Source of the DNA: Paraburkholderia ribeironis
GTDB lineage: Bacteria > Pseudomonadota > Gammaproteobacteria > Burkholderiales > Burkholderiaceae
Assembly (NCBI RefSeq): GCF_900019265.1
Contig: NZ_CYGX02000027.1
Span: 124,001-188,000, forward strand
Length of the DNA stretch: 64,000 nt
Direction: 5' to 3'
The notes beneath the pieces are model-generated. The model searched no databases, had not been told where the DNA came from, and saw only the letters and a list, made by a program, of their open reading frames with translations. Within the stretch, counting starts at the first letter, position 1. The number at the start of each line of letters is the position of its first letter. A program made the translations under genes and the position numbers. Positions 18,524 to 27,458 of this stretch are shown here, piece by piece.

Positions 18524-18893
18524 GACGGGGTTTCGGGGGAGAAGTCATCGCGGGACGGTTCACCGTCGGGCGCGGCGGTTCACATGATGGCCGACGCCCC
18601 CAGACGGTGCGTTAGCGTGAATGCCGTGCCGAATCGCTGTGCGACTTGCTTAGGTATCCATAGCAAATGCACAGGTGGTTACTGGTTGCCAGTTGCCAGC
18701 CATACGCTCGCCTGACGTGGGCGGATTACATACATCTCTGTCAATCTTTCAGACGCTGCAGCGCATCGCCGTGATGGACCGCGCAATGAGGGACGCAATG
18801 AACCTCGCGCGAATCTCGCTCAAATCTCGGGAACATATCCTGCGCACGCGCGTCAAGAGAAGTACCTGTCCCACAACATAACCCAGACTTGCG
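18524..18893. other. Intergenic region msrC to mscS-like gene
   Basis: 370 bp. No gene with credible coding features and no clear promoter or hairpin was seen. Confidence 0.5.
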
Positions 18894-19703
18894 ATGAATG
18901 ATCTCTTTGCCCGCCTGATGTATTTCGAACCGACGCTGCTCGTCACGGTCACGAACAGCGCTACTCATGCCGCTCTAGCCGTGCTGATCCTCGTGGTCGG
19001 CTGGTGGCTGTCGAACCGCGTTGGTGCGATGTTCGCGAGGGCACTCGCGCGCACGCGTGCGGACCCGACGCTCGCGCCGATGCTCTCGGCAATGGGTATC
19101 TGGGCGGTGCGCGTGCTCGCGTTCATCGCGGCGCTCGGCGAAGTCGGCATCGCGACCGCGAGCGTGCTGGCGGTGCTCGGTGCGGCCGGCCTCGCAATCG
19201 GGCTCGCGCTGCAAGGCACGTTGCAGAACATCGCGGCCGGCATGATGCTGCTGTTGCTGCGGCCGTTTCGCGTCGGCGATGTGATCGAGGGCAGCGGCGC
19301 GGCGGCCGGCATCGTGCGCGAAGTGGGGCTGTTCACCACGCGTATCGAGCGTGGCGACGGCAATGCGGTGTTTGTGCCGAACAGTCAGATCTGGAGCAAT
19401 CCGGTGATCAACTACAGCAGCGGCGGCACGCAGCGCATCGAGGTTGAAGTGGAACTCGTGCAGCGCAAGGACGTCGATGCCGCGATTGGCGAACTGAAGA
19501 AACTGGTCGCCGACGAACCGCGCGTACTGAGCGGCACGACGCTCGCACCGGTCGTCACTGTCGCCAATTATCCGGACGACGGCGGCGCGACGCTGCGCAT
19601 CGCCGCGTGGGTGCGCACGCCGGACGCGTCGCTTGCCGGTGGCGATCTGCACGAGCGTGCGCAGACCGCGCTCGAACAGGCCGGCTGCCCGGTCGCGGCG
19701 TGA
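18894..19703 (+). CDS. mscS: MscS-type small-conductance mechanosensitive channel
   Basis: A 269-residue inner-membrane channel releasing solutes on hypo-osmotic shock. Three hydrophobic helices occupy about residues 15-120. The pore-lining third helix and its kink are visible in GAAGLAIGLALQGTLQNIAAG, followed by the family signature LLLRPFRVGDVIEGSG and the beta domain (VFVPNSQIWSNPVINYS). Length is close to E. coli MscS. The start ATG at 18894 matches the family N-terminus. The gene appears monocistronic. Confidence 0.93.
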   Translation: MNDLFARLMYFEPTLLVTVTNSATHAALAVLILVVGWWLSNRVGAMFARALARTRADPTLAPMLSAMGIWAVRVLAFIAALGEVGIATASVLAVLGAAGLAIGLALQGTLQNIAAGMMLLLLRPFRVGDVIEGSGAAAGIVREVGLFTTRIERGDGNAVFVPNSQIWSNPVINYSSGGTQRIEVEVELVQRKDVDAAIGELKKLVADEPRVLSGTTLAPVVTVANYPDDGGATLRIAAWVRTPDASLAGGDLHERAQTALEQAGCPVAA

Positions 19704-19917
19704 GCGTCGGCTGATCCATAGCGGACGTATCCGCGCCTGCTGCGCGCGCAGCAGGCGGGCGGCATGACGCGAGTATCAGGAGCGCGGCCGCGGTTCGCAT
19801 GGGCGTTTCATAACCATTGGCATACCTGATCGATCGACTCGCGGCCAAGCATGTGCCGCGCCAGTAGCGTGATCAGTCGCGACGCGCGCCAGCTTTTCTA
19901 TCGGGTTGGCGGCCCGC

Positions 19918-21036
19918 TCAATGCAGGCGTGGATGAGCGAGGAAGAATCGCAGCATGGCCGCGGTCGCGTCGGGACCTGCCGGGTCCGTGTACGAGCCAC
20001 GCGGACTGCCGCCGGCCCATGCGTGCCCCGCGCCGTGAATCGACCAGTACTCCGCTTCGACACCGTTCGCAGCAGTGAGGTGTTGCACGGTGGCGCCGTG
20101 CCCGCTGGTTGCTGCGAATGCGGATGCGGATGACTCGCTGACGGTCGTGACGCCAGTGTCGAACGGCGCGACGAGCGCGGCGGCATTCGACGGATGCACG
20201 GTTGTATCGGCATCGCCATGAAACACGATCAACGGACGCCGCGGCGCGGCGAGCGAATGGCTGCGATGCGGCTTGCCGCGTTTCATCGCGGCGAATGCCG
20301 ACGGCAGATCCTTCGCGCATCCGTATGCGAGGCCCGAATGCACGCAGCCTGCCGCGTACAGGTCGGGCCAGGTGGTCAACATGATGTCCGCCATTGCGCC
20401 GCCCGCCGACAACCCGGCCACATACACGCGCGCCGCATCGATGCGATAGCGCGTCATCACCTCGCGCGTGATGCCCGCGATCAACGACGGCTCGCCGTGA
20501 TCGCGCTGCTGGTCGGCCGGCTTGAACCAGTTCCAGCAGACCGAACGATTGGCCGCTCGCGACTGATTCGGATACACGACGATGAAGCCGTGACGCTCGG
20601 CCATTTGGTTCATGCGCGTGCCGGCCGCGAAATCGTCGGCGTTTTGCGTGCAGCCGTGCAGCATCACGATCAGCGGCAAGGGTTCGTTGTTGTAGATGGC
20701 TGGCACGTAGAGCTTGTACTGACGTTGACCCGTGCTATTGCTGAACGTATGTGTGCCGAAGGCGCCGGATGTGTCGGCGTCGAAGGTGCGCGCAGCGGGG
20801 GCGTGCGGATCGGGGCTCGCGTAGGGGTGCGCGTGTGCCTCGGCCTGTTCTCGAATCTGCGCCCAGGTTTGCGCCCAATCGGCCGCGGCCGCTGGCATCT
20901 GCGGTGGCTGCGTACGGCCCGCCTGCGGGCTGCTGGCCGCGAGCGCGCGTTGAATCGCGACGGTCGCTTCGCGGGGGGCCTTCGTGCGCAGCAGCTCGAA
21001 GGCGTTTTTCATCGACTTCAGGAAATCTTTGTTCAT
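19918..21036 (-). CDS. PHA depolymerase-like alpha/beta-hydrolase (LpqC-type esterase)
   Basis: A 372-residue serine esterase of the polyhydroxybutyrate-depolymerase catalytic-domain type 1 group. After a helical N-terminus (KNAFELLRTKAPREATVAI) without an evident signal peptide, the hydrolase domain has the oxyanion segment LIVMLHGCTQNADDF, lipase box GLSAGGAMAD, catalytic Asp region VFHGDADTTVHP and His region GAGHAWAGGS. PHA oligomers or other esters are plausible substrates. Lack of a visible export signal leaves location open. The ATG at 21036 is 25 bp after the stop of the ribbon-helix-helix gene, so the two are likely an operon. Confidence 0.87.
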   Translation of the reverse strand: MNKDFLKSMKNAFELLRTKAPREATVAIQRALAASSPQAGRTQPPQMPAAAADWAQTWAQIREQAEAHAHPYASPDPHAPAARTFDADTSGAFGTHTFSNSTGQRQYKLYVPAIYNNEPLPLIVMLHGCTQNADDFAAGTRMNQMAERHGFIVVYPNQSRAANRSVCWNWFKPADQQRDHGEPSLIAGITREVMTRYRIDAARVYVAGLSAGGAMADIMLTTWPDLYAAGCVHSGLAYGCAKDLPSAFAAMKRGKPHRSHSLAAPRRPLIVFHGDADTTVHPSNAAALVAPFDTGVTTVSESSASAFAATSGHGATVQHLTAANGVEAEYWSIHGAGHAWAGGSPRGSYTDPAGPDATAAMLRFFLAHPRLH

Positions 21037-21061
21037 AGCGATGATCGTGTGCGTTGACGGG

Positions 21062-21487
21062 CTATCTGATGCGGCCGGCGAGCGCCGCCTTGACCGCCGG
21101 CGACGCGTGAAACGCGCCCAGTACCACAACCGATGCAATCGTCGCCGCTGCGAGTTCCGGCGGCACATCGGCGGCGATGCTGGCAAGGCCGAGTACGTGA
21201 ATATCGAGCTGCTCGTGTGCGGACTGAGCAGCTTCAAGTTCTTGTCGCGAGAAATGTTGCAGGCCGAGCACCATCGCGCGGCGTGTCACCGTTTCGGTGA
21301 CGACCCGCGCGTGCACCGCGAGCAGATTGCGGATCGCCGTGCGGATCAGATCGGTGCGGTTCGTGTAAAAGCCTTCCTCGACCAGCAGATCGACCTGGCC
21401 GAGGTCGACCGGCCCGAGGTTGATGGTGATTTTTTCGGTCTCGCCGCCTTTGGGGCGCGAGGTGTCGATGAGGCTGAGTTTGGGCAT
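21062..21487 (-). CDS. CopG/ribbon-helix-helix-type protein
   Basis: A 141-residue protein whose first half resembles a ribbon-helix-helix DNA-binding domain: the short strand EKITINLGPVDLGQVDLLV, then EEGFYTNRTDLIRTAIRNLLAVH. The second half (RRAMVLGLQHFSRQELEAA onward) is a helical region I cannot assign. The ATG at 21487 is chosen; an in-frame ATG at 21505 would add MPAGIQ. It is followed by the PHA depolymerase-like gene after 25 bp. A good promoter and paired 8-bp repeats upstream suggest autoregulation. Confidence 0.8.
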   Translation of the reverse strand: MPKLSLIDTSRPKGGETEKITINLGPVDLGQVDLLVEEGFYTNRTDLIRTAIRNLLAVHARVVTETVTRRAMVLGLQHFSRQELEAAQSAHEQLDIHVLGLASIAADVPPELAAATIASVVVLGAFHASPAVKAALAGRIR

Positions 21488-21505
21488 TTGTATTCCGGCT
21501 GGCAT

Positions 21506-22110
21506 CTTATGGCCATCCAATTGACATCCAATGGGATGGTTATACGCCTTCGAGCCGTATCGAGTCAATTGCAATAATTGGGGCGCAAGAGGACGGAAAT
21601 GTGGGCGGTGGGCTCGAGTCGAGGGGCGCGGCTCGTGACTAGCGACTCGCGGCGCCTGCCGCCTGCCGCGCGCACGGCGTTCCTGTTCAGCATCGTTTCG
21701 GCCAGGCGAGCCGACGGACGGACGGTAAAGGCGGAGGGCAGAGTATTTGTGCAAGCGGCGCTCGGCGAGTCTGGGATGACTGTTCGGCGTGGTTGCGAGA
21801 GAGAGAGGAGCGGTGCCAGCGGTTCTGGTCGGCACAGAGGATGTGCGTCCCGGATGCTCGTGCGTGTCGCGGCCGGCGATGGGATTCAATGCTTGGCGTG
21901 CCGCGCCGCGAGGCAGCACACGGTCGTCGATGCGAGCCGCCTTCAGGTCGGGCAGCTCGCTGCGTCAGGCACAGTTACTTGAGCGACCTGCCTTGCTTGT
22001 ACCCGTGCATACGGTAGTGGCCATATGCATTCAGGCCAACGGCTGGCGACGTCGTCGATCAAACAGTAAGTCAGGTCGATTCTCCGATTCGGGATGAAAC
22101 GAGAAAATCC
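21506..22110. other. Intergenic region, 605 bp
   Basis: Lies between the start of the CopG-like gene and the stop of rng. The first 65 bp contain the promoter and repeats described separately. In the remaining stretch (about 21570-22110) I see no convincing gene on either strand and no structured element; the open frames are arginine-rich and lack domain features. Confidence 0.5.
21514..21568 (-). promoter_or_regulatory. Promoter and candidate operator for the CopG-PHA esterase pair
   Basis: On the minus strand, TTGACT (21563-21568) and TATAAC (21539-21544) are 18 bp apart, a good sigma-70 match. Immediately downstream, on the plus strand, CATCCAAT occurs twice (21514-21521 and 21525-21532), 11 bp apart, on one face of the helix near the expected transcription start. 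This placement is typical for a ribbon-helix-helix autorepressor site. Confidence 0.55.
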
Positions 22111-23580
22111 CTACATCAAAACAATGTCGTACTGCTCCTGACTCAAATTCGACTCCACTTGCAACGACACCGGCTTGCCGATGAAATCGATCAGCATCGC
22201 CAGATGCTGCGACTCTTCTTCGAGGAACAGATCGATCACCTGCTGCGACGCTACTACGCGAAACTCGCGCGGATTGAACTGCCGCGACTCGCGCAGAATC
22301 TCGCGCAGCACGTCGTAGCAGACCGTGCGCGGCGTCTTCACCTGTCCCTTGCCCTGGCATACCGGGCAGGGCTCGCACAGCACATGCGCGAGGGATTCGC
22401 GCGTGCGCTTGCGGGTCATCTCCACCAGCCCGAGTTGCGAGAAACCATTCACGGTGACCCGCGTGCGATCGCGCGACAACGCCTTCTTCAACTCGCCCAG
22501 CACCTGGTCGCGATGCTCGGTGTTTTCCATATCGATGAAGTCGATGATGATCACGCCGCCCAGATTGCGCAGCCGCAATTGCCGCGCAATAGTGTGCGCG
22601 GCCTCGAGGTTGGTCTTGAAGATCGTATCGTCGAAATTGCGCGCACCCACGTAACCGCCGGTGTTCACGTCGATGGTGGTCATCGCTTCGGTCTGGTCGA
22701 TCACGAGATACCCGCCTGACTTCAGATCCACGCGGCGCGACAACGCGCGCTGAATCTCGGCCTCGATGTTGTACAGATCGAAGAGCGGCCGCTCGCCGGT
22801 GTAGTGATGCAGCTTCGCCGACACCGCCGGCGTGAACTCCGCCCCGAAGTCCGCGAGCATCTGATGGGTCTCGCGCGAGTCGACCTGAATGCGCGACGTT
22901 TCGTCGTTGACGAAATCGCGCAGCACGCGTTGCGCGAGATTCAGATCCTGATAGAGCAGGCTGGTCGGCGGCATGCGCTGCGCTTGCAACTGAATCGTCG
23001 CCCACGTCTTGCGCAGATAGGCGACGTCGCCGGCCAGCTCTTCGCTGGTCGCGTCTTCGGCGATCGTGCGAACGATGTAGCCGCCTTTCTCATCGGCGGG
23101 CAACACGGCGGTCAGCCGTGCGCGCACCGCTTCGCGTTCGGCTTCGCTTTCGATTTTCTGCGAGATGCCGATGTGCGGTTCCTGCGGCAGGTACACCAGC
23201 GTGCGTCCGGCAATGCTGACTTGCGTGGACAGCCGCGCACCTTTGGTGCCGATCGGATCCTTGACGACCTGCACCATCAGCGTCTGACCTTCGAAGACGA
23301 TCTTTTCGATTGGCTGATGCGGCGTCTGATGTTGCGCTTCGCCGGCAATGCGCGGATGCCAGATATCGGCTACATGCAGAAACGCGGCGCGTTCGAGACC
23401 GATGTCGATGAACGCGGATTGCATGCCCGGCAACACGCGCACGACCTTGCCGAGATAGACGTTGCCGACGCGTCCGCGAGACAGCGTTCGTTCGACGTGA
23501 AGTTCCTGGACGGCGCCCTGCTGGACGAGCGCGACGCGCGTTTCCTGCGGCGTGACATTGATCAGGATTTCTTCATTCAT
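22111..23580 (-). CDS. rng: Ribonuclease G
   Basis: A 489-residue RNase E/G-family endoribonuclease that matures the 16S rRNA 5' end and degrades mRNA. The N-terminal S1 domain (EILINVTPQETRVALVQ; LGKVVRVLPGMQSAFIDIGLERAAFLH) is followed by the RNase-H-like and DNase-I-like parts, with VIDQTEAMTTIDVNTGGY carrying the catalytic acids and VIIIDFIDM. The Zn-link is CEPCPVCQGKG. It lacks the long C-terminal scaffold of RNase E. It is the last gene of the nadD-rsfS-rlmH-maf-rng run, following maf by 9 bp. Confidence 0.96.
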   Translation of the reverse strand: MNEEILINVTPQETRVALVQQGAVQELHVERTLSRGRVGNVYLGKVVRVLPGMQSAFIDIGLERAAFLHVADIWHPRIAGEAQHQTPHQPIEKIVFEGQTLMVQVVKDPIGTKGARLSTQVSIAGRTLVYLPQEPHIGISQKIESEAEREAVRARLTAVLPADEKGGYIVRTIAEDATSEELAGDVAYLRKTWATIQLQAQRMPPTSLLYQDLNLAQRVLRDFVNDETSRIQVDSRETHQMLADFGAEFTPAVSAKLHHYTGERPLFDLYNIEAEIQRALSRRVDLKSGGYLVIDQTEAMTTIDVNTGGYVGARNFDDTIFKTNLEAAHTIARQLRLRNLGGVIIIDFIDMENTEHRDQVLGELKKALSRDRTRVTVNGFSQLGLVEMTRKRTRESLAHVLCEPCPVCQGKGQVKTPRTVCYDVLREILRESRQFNPREFRVVASQQVIDLFLEEESQHLAMLIDFIGKPVSLQVESNLSQEQYDIVLM

Positions 23581-23589
23581 GGTGTTGTT

Positions 23590-24219
23590 TTAGAAGTCGA
23601 TGCGCGCTGCCCGCAGGAGGGCAGCGGTTTCAAAAAGCGGCAAACCCATGATACCTGAATAGGACCCGTCGATATGCTCGATAAACTCTGCGGCGCGTCC
23701 CTGCACGCCATAGGCACCCGCCTTGCCGAGCGGCTCGCCGCTCGCCGCGTAGCGCCGGATCGCGTCTGCGTGCAGTGCAGCAAAACGTACCTTCGACACC
23801 GATAGCGCGGCGGGCAGCAACGCGCCTTCGGCATCGACCACGGCGATGGCGGTCAACACTTCGTGAGCGCGGCCCACGAGTCGCGTGAGCATCGCGACGG
23901 CATCGTCGGCGTCGACGGGCTTGCCGAGGATCGCATCGTCGATCGTGACGGTTGTATCTGCAACGAGGATCGGCCGTGCCGCGTGGCCGCTTGCCTCGAG
24001 CCGCTCGCGAGCGGCATGCGCCTTGGCGATGCAGACCCGCTGCACGTAATCGTGCGCGCGTTCGCCGGGCAACTCGGCTTCGAGCGCTTCGGCATCTTCA
24101 TCGGGGCGCGGCAGCAGCAGTTCGAAACGCACGCCGAGCTGTTGCAACAGCTCCTGGCGGCGTGGACTTTGCGAAGCGAGGTAGACGAACGGATGCAGCG
24201 AAGCAGCGGACGTGGACAT
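23590..24219 (-). CDS. maf: Maf family nucleoside triphosphate pyrophosphatase
   Basis: A 209-residue nucleotide-sanitising enzyme of the Maf/YhdE type that hydrolyses dTTP/UTP and modified nucleotides. Motifs are [17 protein letters not shown] at the N-terminus, [18 protein letters not shown], the central [38 protein letters not shown] region and [15 protein letters not shown] start at 24219 ([19 protein letters not shown]) fits the family; longer frames are not supported. It lies directly upstream of rng, as in many proteobacteria. Confidence 0.95.
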   Translation of the reverse strand: MSTSAASLHPFVYLASQSPRRQELLQQLGVRFELLLPRPDEDAEALEAELPGERAHDYVQRVCIAKAHAARERLEASGHAARPILVADTTVTIDDAILGKPVDADDAVAMLTRLVGRAHEVLTAIAVVDAEGALLPAALSVSKVRFAALHADAIRRYAASGEPLGKAGAYGVQGRAAEFIEHIDGSYSGIMGLPLFETAALLRAARIDF

Positions 24220-24362
24220 GAGCGAGTCTCGAGGAAGCGGATTGCGGGAGCGTGAGATGAGCGCGATGGGTGGGCGATGAGTGTACCGGCTGAGTGTATC
24301 GGTCGAGTGTCGGTCAGGCGCGTTGGCGAATCGATCGGCGCACGACATCACCGCCAGCGGCA

Positions 24363-24460
24363 TCGACGCAACGGAATCGACTCAACGGAATCGACTCAAC
24401 GGAATCGACTCAACGGCATCGACTCAACGGCATCGACTCAACGGCATCGACGCAACCGCA
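24363..24460. repeat. 14-bp tandem repeat, 7 units
   Basis: Seven units TCGACTCAACGGNA (N = A or C) with exact 14-bp spacing, lying between rlmH and maf. One substitution divides the units into two consecutive groups. Confidence 0.93.
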
Positions 24461-24545
24461 TTGGCGCGCATATCGATCCGCGCCGCCAGCAGGACCGCAA
24501 ACGCGCGGCCGAAAAACCGCGCGACCGCTCAGCCGCCTCGTCCGC

Positions 24546-25016
24546 TCACACGCGATGATAGGGATGATTTTGCGTGATGGTCCACGCGCGGTAAAGCTGT
24601 TCGGCAAGCAGCACGCGCACCATCGCGTGCGGCAAGGTCAGGCTCGACAAGCGCAACAGCATATCGGCGCGCGCTTTCAGTTCGGGATCGAGCCCGTCGG
24701 CGCCGCCGATCAGAAACGCCACGTCGCGGCCGTCCTGCTGCCAGCCGGGCAAGGCGCCGGCCAGCTGCATCGTGGTCCAGTCCTTGCCGCGTTCGTCGAG
24801 CGCGACGATGCGCGCATTCTTCGGCAGCGCGGCTTCAATCTTCTGCCGCTCGGCGGCCATCACGCTTTCCGCGGGCCGCCCCGACGAACGCTGCTCAGGC
24901 TTGATCTCGCGCAGTTCGATGCGCAACTCGGGTGGCATGCGCTTCGCGTATTCGTCGAAGCCGGTGGCGATCCAGTCCGGCATCTTGTGGCCGACGGCGA
25001 GGATATGCAGTTTCAT
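24546..25016 (-). CDS. rlmH: 23S rRNA (pseudouridine1915-N3)-methyltransferase RlmH
   Basis: A 156-residue SPOUT methyltransferase modifying pseudouridine 1915 in helix 69 of 23S rRNA. It begins [28 protein letters not shown] and ends with the trefoil-knot SAM-binding segments [18 protein letters not shown] and [34 protein letters not shown], all diagnostic. Length equals the family norm. It follows rsfS in the same direction. Confidence 0.97.
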   Translation of the reverse strand: MKLHILAVGHKMPDWIATGFDEYAKRMPPELRIELREIKPEQRSSGRPAESVMAAERQKIEAALPKNARIVALDERGKDWTTMQLAGALPGWQQDGRDVAFLIGGADGLDPELKARADMLLRLSSLTLPHAMVRVLLAEQLYRAWTITQNHPYHRV

Positions 25017-25076
25017 GACGAGTGCAATGACGAACGGAGGCGCGGTGGACCTCTACGGCAGGCCGGCACGGTGCGC

Positions 25077-25529
25077 TTACTTGCGGCGCGCGGCCGTCTT
25101 GCGCGCGGGCTTCGCGGCGGGCGCTTCTTCGTCTTCGTCCTCGTCGTCGGGCTCGCTGGCGCGGGCGCCGCCGAACGGATCAGGCGTGGACAGCTTGATG
25201 CGCACCGGCTTGTCACCCCAGATTTCCTCGAGGTTGTAGTACTGGCGCAGCGCCGGTTGCAGGATGTGGACGATCGCGTCGCCGCAATCCACCAGTACCC
25301 ATTCGCCGATGTCCTCGCCTTCAGTGCTGACGATCTCGCCGCCGGCTTCCTTGACGCCTTCGCGCACGCTCGATGCTAGCGCCTTGGTTTGCCGGTTCGA
25401 GGTGCCGCTCGCGACGATCACGCGATCGAACAGCGCGGTCAGGTGGCTGGTGTTGAACACTTTGATGTCTTGCGCTTTGACGTCTTCGAGAGCGTCGACG
25501 ATCACGCGTTGCAGTTTGCGAATATCCAT
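25077..25529 (-). CDS. rsfS: Ribosome silencing factor RsfS
   Basis: A 150-residue factor that binds ribosomal protein L14 and blocks subunit joining under nutrient limitation. The RsfS domain (residues 1-115) starts MDIRKLQRVIVDALEDVKAQDI and includes VASGTSNRQTKALA and EWVLVDCGDAIVHI. A C-terminal tail of about 30 residues is acidic then basic (EDEDEEAPAAKPARKTAARRK), a common betaproteobacterial addition. It starts 3 bp after the nadD stop, so the genes are coupled. Confidence 0.96.
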   Translation of the reverse strand: MDIRKLQRVIVDALEDVKAQDIKVFNTSHLTALFDRVIVASGTSNRQTKALASSVREGVKEAGGEIVSTEGEDIGEWVLVDCGDAIVHILQPALRQYYNLEEIWGDKPVRIKLSTPDPFGGARASEPDDEDEDEEAPAAKPARKTAARRK

Positions 25530-25532
25530 GGA

Positions 25533-26279
25533 TTAGCGATGGTACAGATGATGTTGAAGAATATAGTCCCACACCGCGGCGGGGACATGACTCACAGCCT
25601 GGTCCTGCGGTTCGCCTTCGACGAGGGCGAGCCGCCGGGCCACCTGTTCGCGCAGATGCGCGCGAATGTCGGTGGCCGAGACGTTGAACGCAAGCGTCGT
25701 GTCGATCAGCAGGTGGCCGCAGGGCGTGGCTTGCAGAACGTCGGCGTGGGCGCGGCGCGCGCCGATTTCCTGCGCGACCGCCGGCGCAACCGCCGTGAGG
25801 TCGAAACCGGGCCGGGTGGCCACGCCGATATGCGCGAAGTCGAACAGGCGCCGCCAGTCGTTCCACGTGTCGAGATGCACGAGCTGATCCGCGCCGATCA
25901 GAAGCGTGATCGATGCATCGTCACCTTCGCGTTCACGCCAGCGTTGCAGCGTGTCGATCGTGTAGGTCGGGCCCTCATGATCGATTTCATCGGTCGCGAC
26001 GCGCACCGTCGCCCCCGGCAGCGTCAGCGTGCTGGCCGCCGCACGGGTCATCGCCAGCCGGTGCACGGCGGGCGAGACGCCGGCTTTCTGCCACGGCTGG
26101 CCGGCCGGCAGCAGCACGAGTTCGGTCAGTTGCAGCACGTCGGCGAAACGCCGCGCGAGCGCGAGGTGGCCATCGTGGATCGGATCGAATGTGCCGCCTA
26201 GCAGGCCGATCCGGCGAGGCAGGGCAACAGGATGAGCGTTCGGCTTCAGGTGAAGATCCTTTGATCGTGGCGCGTGCAA
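25533..26279 (-). CDS. nadD: Nicotinate-nucleotide adenylyltransferase
   Basis: Makes deamido-NAD from nicotinate mononucleotide and ATP. The nucleotidyltransferase motif [19 protein letters not shown] lies near residues 24-42, and the C-terminal ISATDIR-like motif is [11 protein letters not shown]. Product 248 residues if translation begins at TTG 26279. That codon has no ribosome-binding site; a well-placed AAAGGA precedes an in-frame CTG at 26249 that would give a 238-residue protein. The start is therefore uncertain. It lies between hemF and rsfS in one operon. Confidence 0.93.
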   Translation of the reverse strand: MHAPRSKDLHLKPNAHPVALPRRIGLLGGTFDPIHDGHLALARRFADVLQLTELVLLPAGQPWQKAGVSPAVHRLAMTRAAASTLTLPGATVRVATDEIDHEGPTYTIDTLQRWREREGDDASITLLIGADQLVHLDTWNDWRRLFDFAHIGVATRPGFDLTAVAPAVAQEIGARRAHADVLQATPCGHLLIDTTLAFNVSATDIRAHLREQVARRLALVEGEPQDQAVSHVPAAVWDYILQHHLYHR

Positions 26280-26301
26280 TGCGGTGCGGACGCGACGCCC
26301 G

Positions 26302-27225
26302 TCACAGCCACTCGCGCGGCACGAGAAAATCGCTGTAAAGACGCGCTTCCGGCGTGCCCGGTTCGGGTTGCCAGTTGTAGCGCCAGTTCGCCACAGGCGG
26401 CATCGACATCAGGATCGATTCCGTGCGTCCGCCGCTTTGCAGTCCAAACAGTGTGCCACGGTCGAAGACCAGGTTGAACTCGACGTAGCGGCCGCGCCGG
26501 TACGCCTGGAACTCGCGCTCGGCCTCGCCGTACGGCGTGTTGCGGCGCTTCTCGATGATCGGCAGGTACGCCTTGAGAAATCCCTCGCCGACGCTGCGCA
26601 GCATCGCGAACGATTGATCGAAGCCCGGCGCCGAGAAATCGTCGAAAAAAATCCCGCCGATGCCGCGCGCTTCGTTGCGGTGCTTCAGGAAGAAATACTC
26701 GTCGCACCAGTGCTTGAATTTCGGGTAAAGATCCGCGCCGAAAGGCTGCAACGCATCGCGGCAGATGCGATGAAAATGCTGCGCGTCTTGCTCGTAGCCG
26801 TAGTACGGCGTCAGGTCCATGCCGCCGCCGAACCAGAACACCGGCGCTTCGCCGTCCTTGATAGCGATCAGCAGACGCACGTTCATGTGCACGGTCGGAC
26901 AGTGCGGATTGCGCGGATGCAACACCAGCGACACGCCCATCGCTTCGAAGCCGCGGCCCGCCAGTTGCGGACGTGCCGCGCTCGCCGAACCCGGCAGCGC
27001 GTCGCCCGCAACGTCCGAAAAGCCGATGCCGCCCCGCTCGAAGAACTGGCCGCCTTCGAGGATCCGTGTGCAGCCGCCGCCGCGCAGCTTTTCGCCTGGC
27101 GCGCGTTGCCAGACGTCGGTCGCGAACGGTGTGCCGTCGAACGCGCCGAGCGTGTCCGCGATATGCGATTGCAGGCCTTGCAGCCAGCTGCGCACGGCCT
27201 GTGCGTCGTAGCTCGAATCAGTCAT
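26302..27225 (-). CDS. hemF: Oxygen-dependent coproporphyrinogen III oxidase
   Basis: Catalyses aerobic decarboxylation of coproporphyrinogen III in haem synthesis. The 307-residue protein shows [29 protein letters not shown], and [36 protein letters not shown] with the expected order for HemF. The ATG at 27225 ([11 protein letters not shown]) is preferred to a GTG at 27249. It lies between purD and nadD on the same strand, as in other Burkholderiaceae. Confidence 0.96.
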   Translation of the reverse strand: MTDSSYDAQAVRSWLQGLQSHIADTLGAFDGTPFATDVWQRAPGEKLRGGGCTRILEGGQFFERGGIGFSDVAGDALPGSASAARPQLAGRGFEAMGVSLVLHPRNPHCPTVHMNVRLLIAIKDGEAPVFWFGGGMDLTPYYGYEQDAQHFHRICRDALQPFGADLYPKFKHWCDEYFFLKHRNEARGIGGIFFDDFSAPGFDQSFAMLRSVGEGFLKAYLPIIEKRRNTPYGEAEREFQAYRRGRYVEFNLVFDRGTLFGLQSGGRTESILMSMPPVANWRYNWQPEPGTPEARLYSDFLVPREWL

Positions 27226-27458
27226 GAATGCAGATGCTGAGGGCGGCACGCTCGTCGTACCGCGGGTTCGTGAAGGGCGACGGCCGGACGTTCGTCAGGA
27301 ATACATCGGCGAACGCCCGGCGGTACGGTGTTTCGCGTCGGGCGGCGGGTTGGCCATGACCAGTCCAGACCAGCCCGGACCGCCCGGACGCCGCACAGTG
27401 CGCGAAAGCCCGCAGTGTAGCGCCGTTGGTGCCGCACGCGGGCGAGCAGGGCGGTGGC

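Noticed and set aside
21578..22100. ORFs in the 605-bp gap before rng
   Set aside because: Arg-rich, overlapping frames on the plus strand with no start signals or homology.
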